From Symsagittifera roscoffensis (lineage: Eukaryota; Xenacoelomorpha; Acoela; Convolutidae), in the NCBI RefSeq assembly GCF_963678635.1, contig NC_087066.1, positions 57,120,312 to 57,184,311 of the forward strand: a stretch of DNA of 64,000 bases, given 5' to 3'. The translations under genes and the position numbers were made by a program. Under the pieces are notes generated by a model. That model had not been told where the DNA came from. It made no database searches and worked only from the letters and a program-made list of their open reading frames with translations. Shown here in pieces: positions 36,851-46,343 of the stretch; positions within the stretch are counted from its first letter, which is position 1, and each line of letters begins with the position of its first letter.

Positions 36851-37393
36851 ATTTTGCACAACAAGCGAAATATTATATGGCAATGAAAATTCTGACTGTT
36901 GTATCCAACTTTCACTCATTGAAAAAAAAATGCATGACGGTCGCAATTTGTCAATAACTGGATACAGAAGCAAAAACTAGGTTGCGTGTCAGAAAAACTG
37001 TCTTACCTTGCATTGACCTCACAAAGCGCTGACTTTTGTATATAAAACAAAACCTTCGGATTTGAAAAGAAGCGAATAGCTTGATAATTTGCGTGGAAGA
37101 AATTGTAAAATGAGAATAATCTGACAGTGACAATTGCTACAGAACTAATCGACCCTGTCTTCCCAAATTGACCCAACTGCTGTTAATTTAACTAGCATTG
37201 TTAACGACGCTGAGCTTGGATAACTTTACCGAATGAGAACAGTCTTTATTTTGAAATGCAATAAATGACGGTCGCAATATTTTGAGACATATCTGCATGC
37301 CCTGTGGGCTAAAATTGTGTGCTGGGTGGGGGATTATGGCGACGAAAGCGCCTATCTTACAATATGATCCTCTTCGCTTTAGATAATCAGTGC

Positions 37394-37402
37394 TATAAAA
37401 AG
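37394..37402 (+). promoter_or_regulatory. TATA-box-like motif
   Basis: TATAAAAAG in a relatively GC-rich stretch (37,310-37,440), about 85 bases upstream of the candidate + strand exon at 37,483. In AT-rich DNA such motifs are common, so this is only suggestive. If the downstream exon is internal, as its lack of an ATG implies, the motif may be irrelevant. Confidence 0.2.
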
Positions 37403-37482
37403 GACTGAAAAGAACGAACTTTGCAGAGCGTCGCGTTGTTTCTTTTTCATTCACAAAAATAGCTACACTTGTGAAAAATGAG

Positions 37483-38586
37483 CGGCACGCGTTTACCAAA
37501 AAGAGGGCTTAGCTGATAGATGGGAGTTCTCTTTGCTATATTGTGGTGCAGCCACCGACGGGTTGAACACAGAAGCCGGAAAATACAGCAGATATGTTTC
37601 CGAGCAGAATCTCAAAATAGCAGACAAATACGAGCAAAACATTAAAAAATCAAAGTTAACCATTACAACAAGCAAAGCTCTCCTTGTCGTTAAAAAGACC
37701 TTTCTTTCTTCAACATTCTATTCATTTTTTGTTTCACCCTGATCAAGGAATTTTTTGGTAAAAATTGAACGGGAAAATTTACCAGTGTTCCATTTAAGTG
37801 GATTTTAACTATAGAATTTACGCTCAATTTTTACTGGTCACTTGCCCTGATAAACATTAAATTGTGCCGCGTTGTGTTGAAATGTCTGCATTTTGACCGG
37901 TCTGAAAGGAAGTTTGTCTTTTTAATGATAACACGGCACACCTTGACTATTGTTAGTCTTGTTTTTTCATTCAATATAAAAAAGCAGCAGAATCAAAAAT
38001 TTGCAGTAAAAGTGAAGGCGCAACCAAGCTTGTCCATGATAAAAAAGGTTTATAGGTGCATAAAAAGTATAAAAATAAACGAACGCGTTTTGTTGTTTTT
38101 TTTGTTTTTTATTTTCGCTCACGTTTACTTGAGCGTCTTTCTGGTGGAATTTAGAAATAATTAAAGGAAAAAATGCGACCGTTTGTTATCCCGTAGCCAT
38201 ACCGCCTAAAATGATCAGATATTACTATCTAGTCTTGATTAACCGATAAAAAGATCATTGCACATTTTTCTGAAGTTTTAAGTTGCAAAAACTTTCATTC
38301 GAAACAATAAGTTTTAAAGTTATTTTTTTTTGAAGTTTTTAAACTGATTTAATATTTTAGAACCAGCCGTGAAATTCCAAAACATCATAAATTGGAACAC
38401 ACTGATTCAGATTAGGCTGAATTTTCAATTTTTAGGGCTTCAGATGTTTCGGCCTACTGTCCGCTGAGTGGTTCGATGAGGGAATTGAACTTTTATTCTG
38501 GGGAAGTACCCGCTAAAATGGGAAAGAAAAAAAAGCAAAGGAGAGACGCTTTTTACACCAAGGAGACTTCGCTTTGTGTTCACTAA
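37483..38586 (+). CDS. Candidate two-exon gene fragment, unknown
   Basis: Exon 37,483-37,654 reads ARVYQKEGLADRWEFSLLYC then TDGLNTEAGKYSRYVSEQN, with a weak acceptor (AAAAATGAG) and a weak donor TCAAA|GTTAAC. Exon 38,436-38,586 follows a better acceptor (TTCAATTTTTAG). Its phase fits and its 49 codons start ASDVSAYCPLSGSMREL, end KETSLCVH and stop at TAA. AATAAA follows at 38,640-38,645. Both parts are more balanced in composition than the surrounding DNA. Against it: no start codon, weak splice sites, the A-rich strand makes hydrophilic open frames likely, and the opposite strand also has open frames at 37,188-37,499. No family is recognised. Confidence 0.3.
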
Positions 38587-38639
38587 TTTGATAAAAAATG
38601 GAAACATTTCATTTGAAAGAAAAGAACAAAAACCGAGCT

Positions 38640-38645
38640 AATAAA
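38640..38645 (+). terminator. AATAAA after the candidate + strand gene
   Basis: An exact polyadenylation signal 54 bases after the TAA at 38,584. It would make the candidate gene convergent with the minus-strand gene whose own signal is at 39,261. Confidence 0.3.
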
Positions 38646-38949
38646 TATTCAATTGAAAACAAAAATATATATTACCGTTTTTGGGTCTAGTACCTAATAA
38701 AAAAAGCCACCTACTTAAGGGTTAATGAAACGTTAAGTTAAGAAGTAGGTTCGATCAACCAATTGGCTTTTTTGATTCAAAGTTTTTCTATACTATCGGT
38801 ACTATCAAGTACTTTGAAGTTTAAAGGACGAATAAATTGTTTGCATTTTTTGTGTGTGCTAACGTTCGTTTGTGGAGGCCATCGGCTTATTGCAGCGTAT
38901 TAGCACCGCCTACTAGGAAGGGGAAGGGTAGTGTGATAAAATCAGCGAG

Positions 38950-39150
38950 ATGAGACTCAAAACTGAACTGGTGTACGAATTGCTAATGAGGCATCCCGCC
39001 CAGCAATCCGAGAGGCAAGGGACCCAAGAAAAACAAAGCAACAAAAAAAACAAACAAACAATTATTTGCAGACCAGCCCTATTATTTAAATGTTGCGCAG
39101 CTAAAAACAATCAATCTGCAACCTCTGAAAAAAAAACATTCAAGCATTAA
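38950..39150 (+). CDS. Small ATG-started ORF, 66 codons, doubtful
   Basis: The frame reads MRLKTELVYELLMRHPAQQS and continues with a Lys/Asn/Gln-rich part encoded by an A-rich tract. It lies between two convergent candidate transcription units. No family is recognised, and it is probably non-coding. Confidence 0.15.
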   Translation: MRLKTELVYELLMRHPAQQSERQGTQEKQSNKKNKQTIICRPALLFKCCAAKNNQSATSEKKTFKH

Positions 39151-39260
39151 AATCTCTATAGAGTATTGATTAGCCCCTATTCCTTCAACAATACCATGAA
39201 TGGTCTAAAAGCTCCAAATAAAGAAGAAAACACAAAAGGGGGACGGCCCGAATGTTTTAA

Positions 39261-39266
39261 TTTATT
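39261..39266 (-). terminator. Polyadenylation signal of the 39-41 kb gene
   Basis: AATAAA on the minus strand, 23 bases beyond the TGA at 39,289-39,291. The short distance supports the terminal exon call. Confidence 0.6.
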
Positions 39267-39288
39267 CTTACAATGAATGAAAGCAATT

Positions 39289-39392
39289 TCAAGGCTTTAG
39301 CTTTAGTAATTGAGACATCTTTTTATGGCCGCATTTAGAATCAATTTGTAGATAGTTGAAGCTGGAGCCTAATGTTTCCAGATGACGCAATG
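39289..39392 (-). CDS. Terminal exon of the 39-41 kb gene
   Basis: Enters with two bases, then LRHLETLGSSFNYLQIDSK and onward to LKLKP and TGA. Acceptor TTTTACATTTTCGAAG. AATAAA lies 23 bases past the stop. Confidence 0.6.
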
Positions 39393-40736
39393 CTTCGAAA
39401 ATGTAAAATCAAACAAAGTGCACGAATTAAGGAGGAAAAATTGACTTTAAACTGTTTGCGAACAAAATTTTTTTGGCCATCATATTTTATGAACGTTCGT
39501 CTATTTTACTCGATGCTTTACACTAGTTGACATTGTTAGTTAGTTAGTATCTACCAGTTCTAGGTCAAAATCCATTGGATTTCGAGCTCAGTTGAATAAG
39601 TATAGTTTTAAATTCAGTTTTAATTCACCTTGTTTTCTGTTCTTTTTAACAATGTTTTACCAGCGGCAATAGTAATTGTTAATATATCACAGCAGAGCAA
39701 CGATTCGAAGCTTCGTAGAGTTCTGTCACTTTTGCTTAACCAAAATTCAGAAACTTCCACTACCTGGGAGCCAGTGCATTAAGGTCCAGGTCTCTTGTTA
39801 ATACGTGGACCCTTATTGTTTCGCAAAAGGGCACGTTGACATCAAAAATCTGACGCTTGAGAGGTTCTTGAAACTCAAATTCTAATTCTTGGGCAAGCAG
39901 CAAGAGCAAAGAATATATCCCAGAATATAACTGCGAGGAAAAAAATTGAATCATCAAAGAACATGAAATGCCAGAAGGAAAAAAGTATCTAACAAAAGAA
40001 ACTATTCAATTGCATGAGGTTAAAAACAAAGAAAAAGAAGAGATCTAAACTCTATTTAGCTTTAAATTTGCGAGAATGAAAATCCTTGGGAGCAGCTTCA
40101 AAGAACTCGAGATTATGTTACGGTAGCTTCCCAAAATACCCAAACACGATGTTCGAGAGTTACAAATGTCTTAGCTGTAAACAAAGAGACATGGAGACGT
40201 CTTTAAATGTCTAGCCAACACTTATGGCATTGCAAAGCCCGGAGAATCAGATAGGATTACAGAAGTTTTTTAATACGAACTTTAAATTTTAAAACTCCAA
40301 TTTATACTCCTCTCTAAAATATTCAGTCAAAGGAAGCGTTACAACCAGAGTTAGAACCGGTCCTGAATGCAAAATTTTTTTAAAATGAAAACACAAATTT
40401 CCTTACATTAAGTAAATTGAAATTCAAAAGTGAATTTTTTTTTAAATCAAAATTTAATAAATCCATTAGCCGCCGCACCCGATCCTAGCAGTTGATTTGG
40501 CTGATTTTTGCCACAGAAAGTTGGCTGTCCGGATTTGCCCAGCCCTGCTGAAGTCAGGCATTTTTAGCTTGAACTGTGAAAGGTGTGAGTTCTTTTGAAA
40601 GTCAGGCCCTGGCCCGGCCCGGTTACTGATCCTAAAAATGAGGCCCGAGCCCGGCTCCAACTCTGGTCACAACCAGTCTTGATCTGCAACAATAGATATT
40701 TTAGCTGTCCTAGACCTAAATAACAGGCAATCGTTC
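39289..40736 (-). CDS. Multi-exon gene of unknown function (3' part), five exons
   Basis: Chained on the minus strand from splice sites and phase: 40,736-40,674, 40,174-40,122, 39,930-39,764, 39,734-39,661 and 39,392-39,289, giving about 150 residues to the stop. All junction phases agree (1, 0, 2, 1), several splice sites are textbook (TTTTTTCCTCGCAG, CCCAG|GTAGTG, CGCTG|GTAAAA, CTCTTTGTTTACAG), the exons are balanced in composition, and AATAAA follows the stop closely. The residues look like a helical, mostly hydrophobic-core protein (LLLLLAQELEFEFQEPLKR; SFESLLCCDILTITIAA; ending KKMSQLLKLKP). I do not recognise the family. Three smaller upstream exons may exist (40,825-40,794, 41,679-41,644 and 42,021-41,999), also phase-compatible but with weak GTTTTY donors. 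A hAT MITE adjoins the first listed exon. Confidence 0.6.
39661..39734 (-). CDS. Exon of the 39-41 kb gene
   Basis: 74 bases. Acceptor GAATTTTGGTTAAG, donor GCCGCTG|GTAAAAC. It enters in phase 2 and leaves in phase 1, exactly as its neighbours require. It encodes KSDRTLRSFESLLCCDILTI and then TIAA. Confidence 0.6.
39764..39930 (-). CDS. Longest exon of the 39-41 kb gene
   Basis: 167 bases between a textbook acceptor (CAATTTTTTTCCTCGCAG) and donor (GCTCCCAG|GTAGTGG). It encodes 55 residues including LYSGIYSLLLLLAQELEFEF, VNVPFCETIRVHVLTRDL and DLNALAP. Confidence 0.65.
40122..40174 (-). CDS. Exon of the 39-41 kb gene
   Basis: 53 bases. Acceptor CATGTCTCTTTGTTTACAG, donor GAAGCTACC|GTAACA. 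It encodes KTFVTLEHRVWVFWEAT and leaves at a codon boundary, matching the next exon. Confidence 0.5.
40346..40665. mobile_element. hAT-type MITE, 320 bp, 8-bp TSD
   Basis: Tips CAGAGTTAGAACCGG and CCGGCTCCAACTCTG form imperfect terminal inverted repeats. The flanks GTTACAAC (40,338-40,345) and GTCACAAC (40,666-40,673) are an 8-base target duplication with one difference. CAGNG tips and 8-bp duplications are typical of hAT elements. It has no coding capacity. The interior contains GGCCCGGCCCGG runs. It lies in the intron directly after the exon ending at 40,674. Confidence 0.8.
40674..40736 (-). CDS. Exon of the 39-41 kb gene, abutting a MITE
   Basis: 63 bases, acceptor AAAAAATCCCAG, encoding TIACYLGLGQLKYLLLQIKT. 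The donor AAGACTG|GTTGTGAC lies in the target-site duplication of the hAT MITE, which begins right after it. Phase 1 out fits exon 40,174. Confidence 0.45.
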
Positions 40737-40793
40737 CTGGGATTTTTTAAAACAATCAGATCAAAAAGGAAACAAATTCAACATCGAAAAAAC

Positions 40794-42021
40794 CAATGGT
40801 TGCAGGAGGTGTTGAAATGCTTTTACTGAAAATCAAATCAACGTGAGACCAGCAAAAGACAAAAAAATACTGTTTCCAAATACAAAAGCCACTTTAGGCA
40901 ATCCAAGAAGCCCAAGACGAAAGGTAGAATGTAAATAATATAGAGATTAATTAAAGATGACATGAGTAAATTTGATTACAAAATATGCGTGGAATTATAA
41001 ATGCCCGGACTTAAACTAAATTAACGATTTTACGATCATTGTATCCTTTTTGTAGAAAAAAAATGTACCCTTTTCTGTTCACTTGTTTTCAGATTTATAC
41101 AAAAAAGCGGGGCCTAGGAAATTAGACGACAAGAAATTAGACGACTGTAAAGAAACGGAATTTACGGACAGCCAGTATTTACTCAGCCAACATTTAATTT
41201 CAGTCTGTAAACAAATTTCACGCAGTTTGCTCTCAAGTTAATGTTTAAATGGACAACGAGTATTTACTCAGCCTAAAGATAATTTAAGTCTATAAACAAA
41301 TTTTACGCAATTTATTGTCTAAAACTCGTTATTTTCTGATCGTCTAATTTGCTTGTCGTCTAATTTCCTAAGCCCTCCAAAAAGCGTACCAATTCATCAT
41401 CTTTTATAAAGAAAAAATGACGAACAATTAACAAGAAATATTTCCAAACAGTATATCAGGAACTTTATTTTTTATTAGGTCTCGTTGTTAGAAACTAGTA
41501 AAAACAAACAAATTAACCATGGATTCTAAGTTGTCTAAAAAAACATGGCAATCAAATGAAAGAGATCACGTTGCTTTAAAAAAGTAGATCCATTGACTAG
41601 GTGATAAATATCTAACTCTGTGAAACACCTTAAGTTGGAAAACCTAGTGCAGCTAAGATCTATCAGGTATCGCTTCGCGCTGAATATTTTTACCCTTTGT
41701 TCTTATTTATGACCAGTAGCGTGTCTAGAGGTTCCACCTTCAATTCTGGTTGTCAAATTTTTCTAAAGGGTTCCCCCTTTGGTATAACTTTACGAGATCC
41801 AGTTTTGGCTGGCCAACATCAAAACTGATCCGCGCCTCCTAGAAAAATTTCTGCGCACGCCACAGATTAAAGCATTTATTCAGCAAAACGTCGTTTTAAT
41901 CAAATGACGTAAAACACGCATTTCAAAAACTAAAGAATACATTAAAGTTACTTTTAGATGATTTATAAATTGAAAAATTGCTTCGGATTTTCAAAAACCG
42001 CACCCAAAACATTCCCTTTTC
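40794..42021 (-). CDS. Possible further 5' exons of the 39-41 kb gene
   Basis: Three short candidates fit in phase: 40,825-40,794 (acceptor TTTTGATTTTCAG, residues KSISTPPATI), 41,679-41,644 (acceptor AAAATATTCAG, residues AKRYLIDLSCT) and 42,021-41,999 (acceptor CTCCTTTTTTGCAG, residues EKGMFWV). Their donors are G|GTTTTY, far from the usual consensus, and the exons are only 23-36 bases. They could be a chance chain in AT-rich DNA. Confidence 0.25.
41110..41378. mobile_element. MITE with AATTAGACGACAAG inverted termini, 269 bp
   Basis: The left end GGGCCTAGGAAATTAGACGAC and the right end, reading GTCGTCTAATTTCCTAAGCCC, are inverted, and each is followed by a second inner AAATTAGACGA copy. 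The flanking 8-mers AAAAAGCG at 41,102-41,109 and 41,379-41,386 are identical, fitting a hAT-like 8-bp duplication. The interior holds two tandem copies of a block around TATTTACTCAGCC...TAAACAAATTT. A second copy lies at 63,227-63,634. Confidence 0.8.
41711..41873. mobile_element. Possible hAT-like MITE (CAGTAGCGTG tip)
   Basis: The left CAGTAGCGTGTCTAGAGG and the right CTAGAAAAATTTCTGCGCACGCCAC resemble the CAGTGGCGTGCGCAG-type tips common in hAT MITEs. The interior shares GGGTTCCCCCTTTGG with the 54-kb MITE. No clear target duplication is present. Confidence 0.45.
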
Positions 42022-42534
42022 CTGCAAAAAAGGAGCGGTTCTGGAACCTTGCCATAGAAATATGTCAGCAACAATCTCATTGTTTCAAGATTTAAGCAAA
42101 AAAAACTATTTATTCTACAATCACTTTATTTAAAGTATTTAGGAGCCGCTTGGATGTTCTACAGATCACCTAGACAGTTCGCGTATGTTGCTGAAACAAC
42201 TTTCCCGCACTATGATAAATCATGAAATAAGTCAAAATTGAAATTTACTGTGATTTGTATCATTTCAATGGAAAGTCTGAATAAACCTTCGTGAAAATTG
42301 TTGACAAGAAAGATTATCATTACCCGCTTTGGCCGTGAAACTTGTTGACAAGAAATATTATCATTACAGCGTACTTTCCGCTTTATCAGCGAGCAATGAG
42401 ATCGAAACAATGCACGACAATGCACATTAACAATGATCGATTGTTAGGCTGTTACAGCCGAATAGCGGTTTTTCGAAAATTTCAATCCGCTTTTTCTCAA
42501 CAATGGAAAGAATTTTTGGAAATTATTAAATTTT

Positions 42535-42832
42535 GTTCGAATCACGACTAGAAGGGCTTCAGCTCACTCTGGTGATTATTTGTGGCAGCTGATTTTGCGT
42601 AGAAAACAAAAAAGAAAAAAAAACCGATAACACACCCGAATACCAAAATTGTCCCCATTTTGAATGGTCAGAACCGAAACTTTTTATTATGTTTTAACTA
42701 AATAACTTAATTCTTCTGAGGAAGCGTATTCGGGTGTGTTATCGGTTTTTTTTCTTTTTGTTTTCTACGCAAAATCAGCTGCCACAAATAATCACCAGAG
42801 TGAGCTGAAGCCCTTCTAGTCGTGATTCGAAC
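42535..42832. repeat. Near-perfect hairpin, 107-109 bp arms
   Basis: The left arm 42,535-42,643 (GTTCGAATCACGACTAGAAG ... CACACCCGAATAC) and the right arm 42,726-42,832 are reverse complements, with only an A-run length difference visible, around an 82-base loop. Diverged single arms occur at 42,882-43,000, 51,440-51,585 and 13,770-13,885, so the arm is a dispersed repeat and this is a head-to-head pair. Confidence 0.85.
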
Positions 42833-43998
42833 AAAAGAAGACTCATCATCAAAACTATTTGAAAAATGTGGAGTAACTTTGTATTCGGGTGTGTTTTAAT
42901 TTATTTTTTTCCAACAAAATTAGGTACCACAAGTGATCATGGCAATAGTAATAGTGATATGCCAAACTGAAGCCCTACAACTCGTAATTTGAACCACAGT
43001 CTGAAGTTTTCAAAAAATTATCAGTATCGAGAAACACTGGTGTAAAGATTTTTAATTTTAAATCCGATTTCGAGCGAAAAAATCAAGCGAGCAGGCTTAA
43101 ACAGCTTATTTATCCTAAATTAAAGCTCTGAAAACTTAATTTTAAGCAAGTAAATTTAGTTTTTGGAGTTGTAAGCGCCATTTTGTAAACCAAAAACTTC
43201 AAAAAAGTCTACAGTTTAAATTTTTTGAATTTTTTTTTTATTTTTTGTTTTTCTAGTCATTTTTTACAAAAAAAAATTGTCCAATTTGCCCACATTACTA
43301 TGACCTGTAGAATTTACCGAATATAGTTACAAGTCAGAAGAAAAACTTAGAGTATACTTCTTTTTTGTAGTTTTTTAAAGAATTTTATCGGACTATTCTG
43401 TTCTACTTGCACAGTAACCACATATCCTTGTTTTAAAGAAAATTACTGCCAAGGAAGCGCTAAAGAAACCTTACTTCCAAAAGTAGTTTTCCAGCAGTAA
43501 AACTAAGTAATTCGTCACTTAAAGGAAAAATTAGGTTTAAATAATGCACCTTATAAAACAGCAAAAAAATAAATGTTTCAAAAAACTCAAAAAAAGTTAA
43601 TATATTCACTCCGAATGCAAACGAAATTAACTTAGCCTTCAAAGTCGACGATGTTTGCATTGCCAAAACATAATGAACTAGTAAAATACAAGCTTCTCTC
43701 GAACCCGCATAAACACCCTCGGTAAAAGAAAACTTGTTCTCCAAAACTAGTCACTCTTTAATCAAAAGAAGACTCATCATCAAAATTATTGTACGAAAAA
43801 TCGAAACCAAACATTCCAGAGTCTTAAAAACTTAGGATTAAAAAAATAATTATAAATTAAATCTAAAAATCGTAAAGAAATTACGGTTAATTCTAAGACG
43901 TTTTATTTTACTTTGACAAAAGTTCAGCTTTCCTATCGCCTCTTAAAAAAACTATGTTGCATAAATTCTTTGAATCTCAATTTGGACTATACAGCATG

Positions 43999-44094
43999 AA
44001 ATTTCTAACCTAACAATGGTCATAGCATTAACTTTAATGTCAGATTATCTGACATTAAAGTTGATGCTACGACATTTATTAGGCTAGAAGTTTT
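43999..44094. repeat. Loop-less palindrome, about 47-bp arms
   Basis: Centred on TCAGAT|TATCTGA at 44,045/44,046. The inner TTTAATGTCAGAT / ATCTGACATTAAA is perfect, and the outer parts continue with a few mismatches (TTTCTAACCTAACAATGG against the complement of AAATGTCG...AGGCTAGAAG). It could extrude as a cruciform. Confidence 0.8.
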
Positions 44095-44465
44095 ATACGC
44101 AGATACATTTTCCAGGGAGGAACGGTTCGTATATCAAATCATCCGAACGGTAAAAAATTCGGGCAAAATTTGGATCCTTGGAAACGAAGAATTTGAATTT
44201 GGATTTTGAAGGCCCATTCGACCCAAACTGGGGAATAACAAATGAAAATTTTTACTTCGTAAAGAACACTTTTCAAATTTTCCCTTTTACAACGCTAAAA
44301 ATTTCCTCTCAACTAAGTTGGCTGTATATTTCATGCCTGATTTTTGCCATTTACACAGTTTCCTCAAGAAAGTGAGAATGATACGAATAAGTTTTCCTCG
44401 TATAATTAGTAAAAAGTAAATCGAAGTCATTTAACGATATACTTAAAAGTTATTTAACTTCGAGT

Positions 44466-44570
44466 GGCGGACGACAGATCTAACGGATTAGTGGAACGTC
44501 TTTTATATACCCTTAGATTCAAATTTTTGGCAGTTAAAAGTTTTCTAGCTACGTTTACTCTGAGCATTTG
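44466..44570 (+). pseudogene. Possible integrase scrap
   Basis: A + frame reads RSNGLVERLLYTLRF, similar to the QSNGLVERxHRTLK block of retroviral-type integrases. Nothing else around it supports an element, so it may be chance. Confidence 0.25.
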
Positions 44571-45689
44571 AAAAAAAATCTGTAATTTAAGTTCCACAAA
44601 AAAACTTTTCTTCGTGAATCTCTTTTTGAGAAACTCTTGAAGCGCTTACAAAACACTTTAGATAAAAAAACTAAGTGTTTCCTTGTAATTCACATTAAGG
44701 GAACTCAATTCTGTCTAATAACAGGACACACTAGAGTCGGGTTCAAAGATGGTCATATGGACAAACAATAAAAAGGTTAGGTAACAGTGACCCAATGACC
44801 CAACGAGTACCATAACTGACCAAGAGCCCACCATCAATTTTTATGGGATTCGCAAACTCTACAGCCCAAAACACTCGTTTGGCGACTGCGATACTTCTTC
44901 CGACCTTGATTAGGAGGTTAAAAGATTCGCTTAAGCATTGAGCTGAAGCGCAGGTTCAAGTCTTTAAATTTGAATTATTCTACCAGCTCAATACATAAAC
45001 CAAAAACTAAGTAATATGCCTAAAGGGGAACCCAGAAGAGTAGTACTGCTCATCGAGGAGGATATTCTGGAGAGGAGTCAATTTTTATCATTAATATTAT
45101 TATCTAAAATTTTTTAACGAAATGGGCTGAAGTTAAAAAACAATTGATAAAGATTGCGATTTCCTTTTAAGTGGGTAATGGAAAACTGCTTAAAAAATCT
45201 CATAAAGTTGAATTGTGGCTTTTTATGGATTTTCAAGGTATGAAAACTTTTGTTTTAAGTAATTAAAAGCCTGAACTACCCTTACAGAAAGCGACTTTTG
45301 CTTAGCAGTTGTCAAAATTTTGTGTTACCAAAGATGACTTTCTATATTTCCTCCTAGTACGTGGTCCAGGTTGTACAATAGAGACAAAAAACGTTATTTT
45401 TTGATCTCATTTCATTGAAAAGTTACTTGAGCAAATTGAAAAAGTAACACTAAAAAATATGAATTAAATTGTTTTCGCTCATTAGGTTTTTGATTGATAA
45501 CTGTCTACATATGAAACATATTGCTCTCAGTATTCTTTTTTGAGATTTCACAACCTCAGCTAAGGAAATTTGAAAGGTACTATCGTGTATTGGAAAACCA
45601 CCATAACTGATTGTGGGGTTCACATAGGCCTTTTAAATTGAAACATTTGTGGTTTAGAGAAACAATGTCTCAAATAACTAAACTAGGAT

Positions 45690-45770
45690 ATCAATTAATA
45701 ACAAAAAAAAAACAAAAATGGTCCTAAATCTGAACCCTGAGGGACTCCACATGCTATAGAACATGTTTTC
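45690..45770 (-). pseudogene. Non-LTR RT fragment (GVPQG box)
   Basis: The minus strand reads ACGVPQGSDLGPFLFFFFVI, the motif-B region of non-LTR reverse transcriptases. The surrounding sequence is too decayed to extend it. It is separate from the larger element at 46.3-48.7 kb, which has its own GVPQ box at about 46,834. Confidence 0.65.
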
Positions 45771-46343
45771 AAAGTGTGTATTGCAAAAACTGTACAGTGA
45801 ACAGGTAAAAAAAAAATTGTAATTGCAAAATGATATTTAATATTATTAAGCAAGTGTAAGTCACACAACTTTTCTTGGTTGTATATTTATTTACAATATA
45901 ACAAAATAAATTTTAAAAAATTTACATCCAATAAATTTTAATTGTTCCCATGTTGTTTTTCCTTAAGTGGACATGCAAGGTTCTTCACAAAAAAATAGAT
46001 AAAAAATATTCCTTAAACTTAAACTTCACAGTCTTGTAAGTTAAATTGCTGCTGTTTATGTTTGAATTTGCGTTTTGACTTTGGTTCCATATAAGAACTG
46101 ATTTTCTGAAGAATTAGTTTTCGATATAAAGACCGTTGAGTCTTGCTTGAAAGTCTTGTTTTTTATTTTTTTTGTTCTCATCAATTGTGTTGCTCACGTA
46201 CTTGATTTTTGTTTATGCTGGTAGTAGTTTATATTTGATTTTCCATAGATGGCAAAATGTTTTGCAATCGAGAAACAAGAAAACCTTGTGTTCCAGCTTA
46301 ATATCGGATGAAGAATCAAAATTTCTTCTGTCGCAGCAAGTCT

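Larger units (their letters stand above)
43000..45690. other. AT-rich stretch, no gene seen
   Basis: Apart from the palindrome at 44.0 kb and the integrase-like scrap, I see only AT-rich sequence. A 27-base block AATCAAAAGAAGACTCATCATC near 43,762 repeats one at 42,838. Confidence 0.4.

Noticed and set aside
37188-37499. 103-codon minus ORF with a good acceptor (CGTTCTTTTCAG) and a donor (ATATT|GTAAGA) inside.
   Set aside because: Downstream exons could be chained only through short pieces overlapping repeat-like sequence (TGACGGTCGCAAT occurs twice), and it conflicts with the + candidate. Evidence is too thin.
42024-42100. Minus-strand exon-like segment ending GGCAAG|GTTCCA just upstream of the candidate exon 42,021-41,999.
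   Set aside because: The implied intron would be only 26 bases, and the frame reads through without splicing. It cannot be placed.
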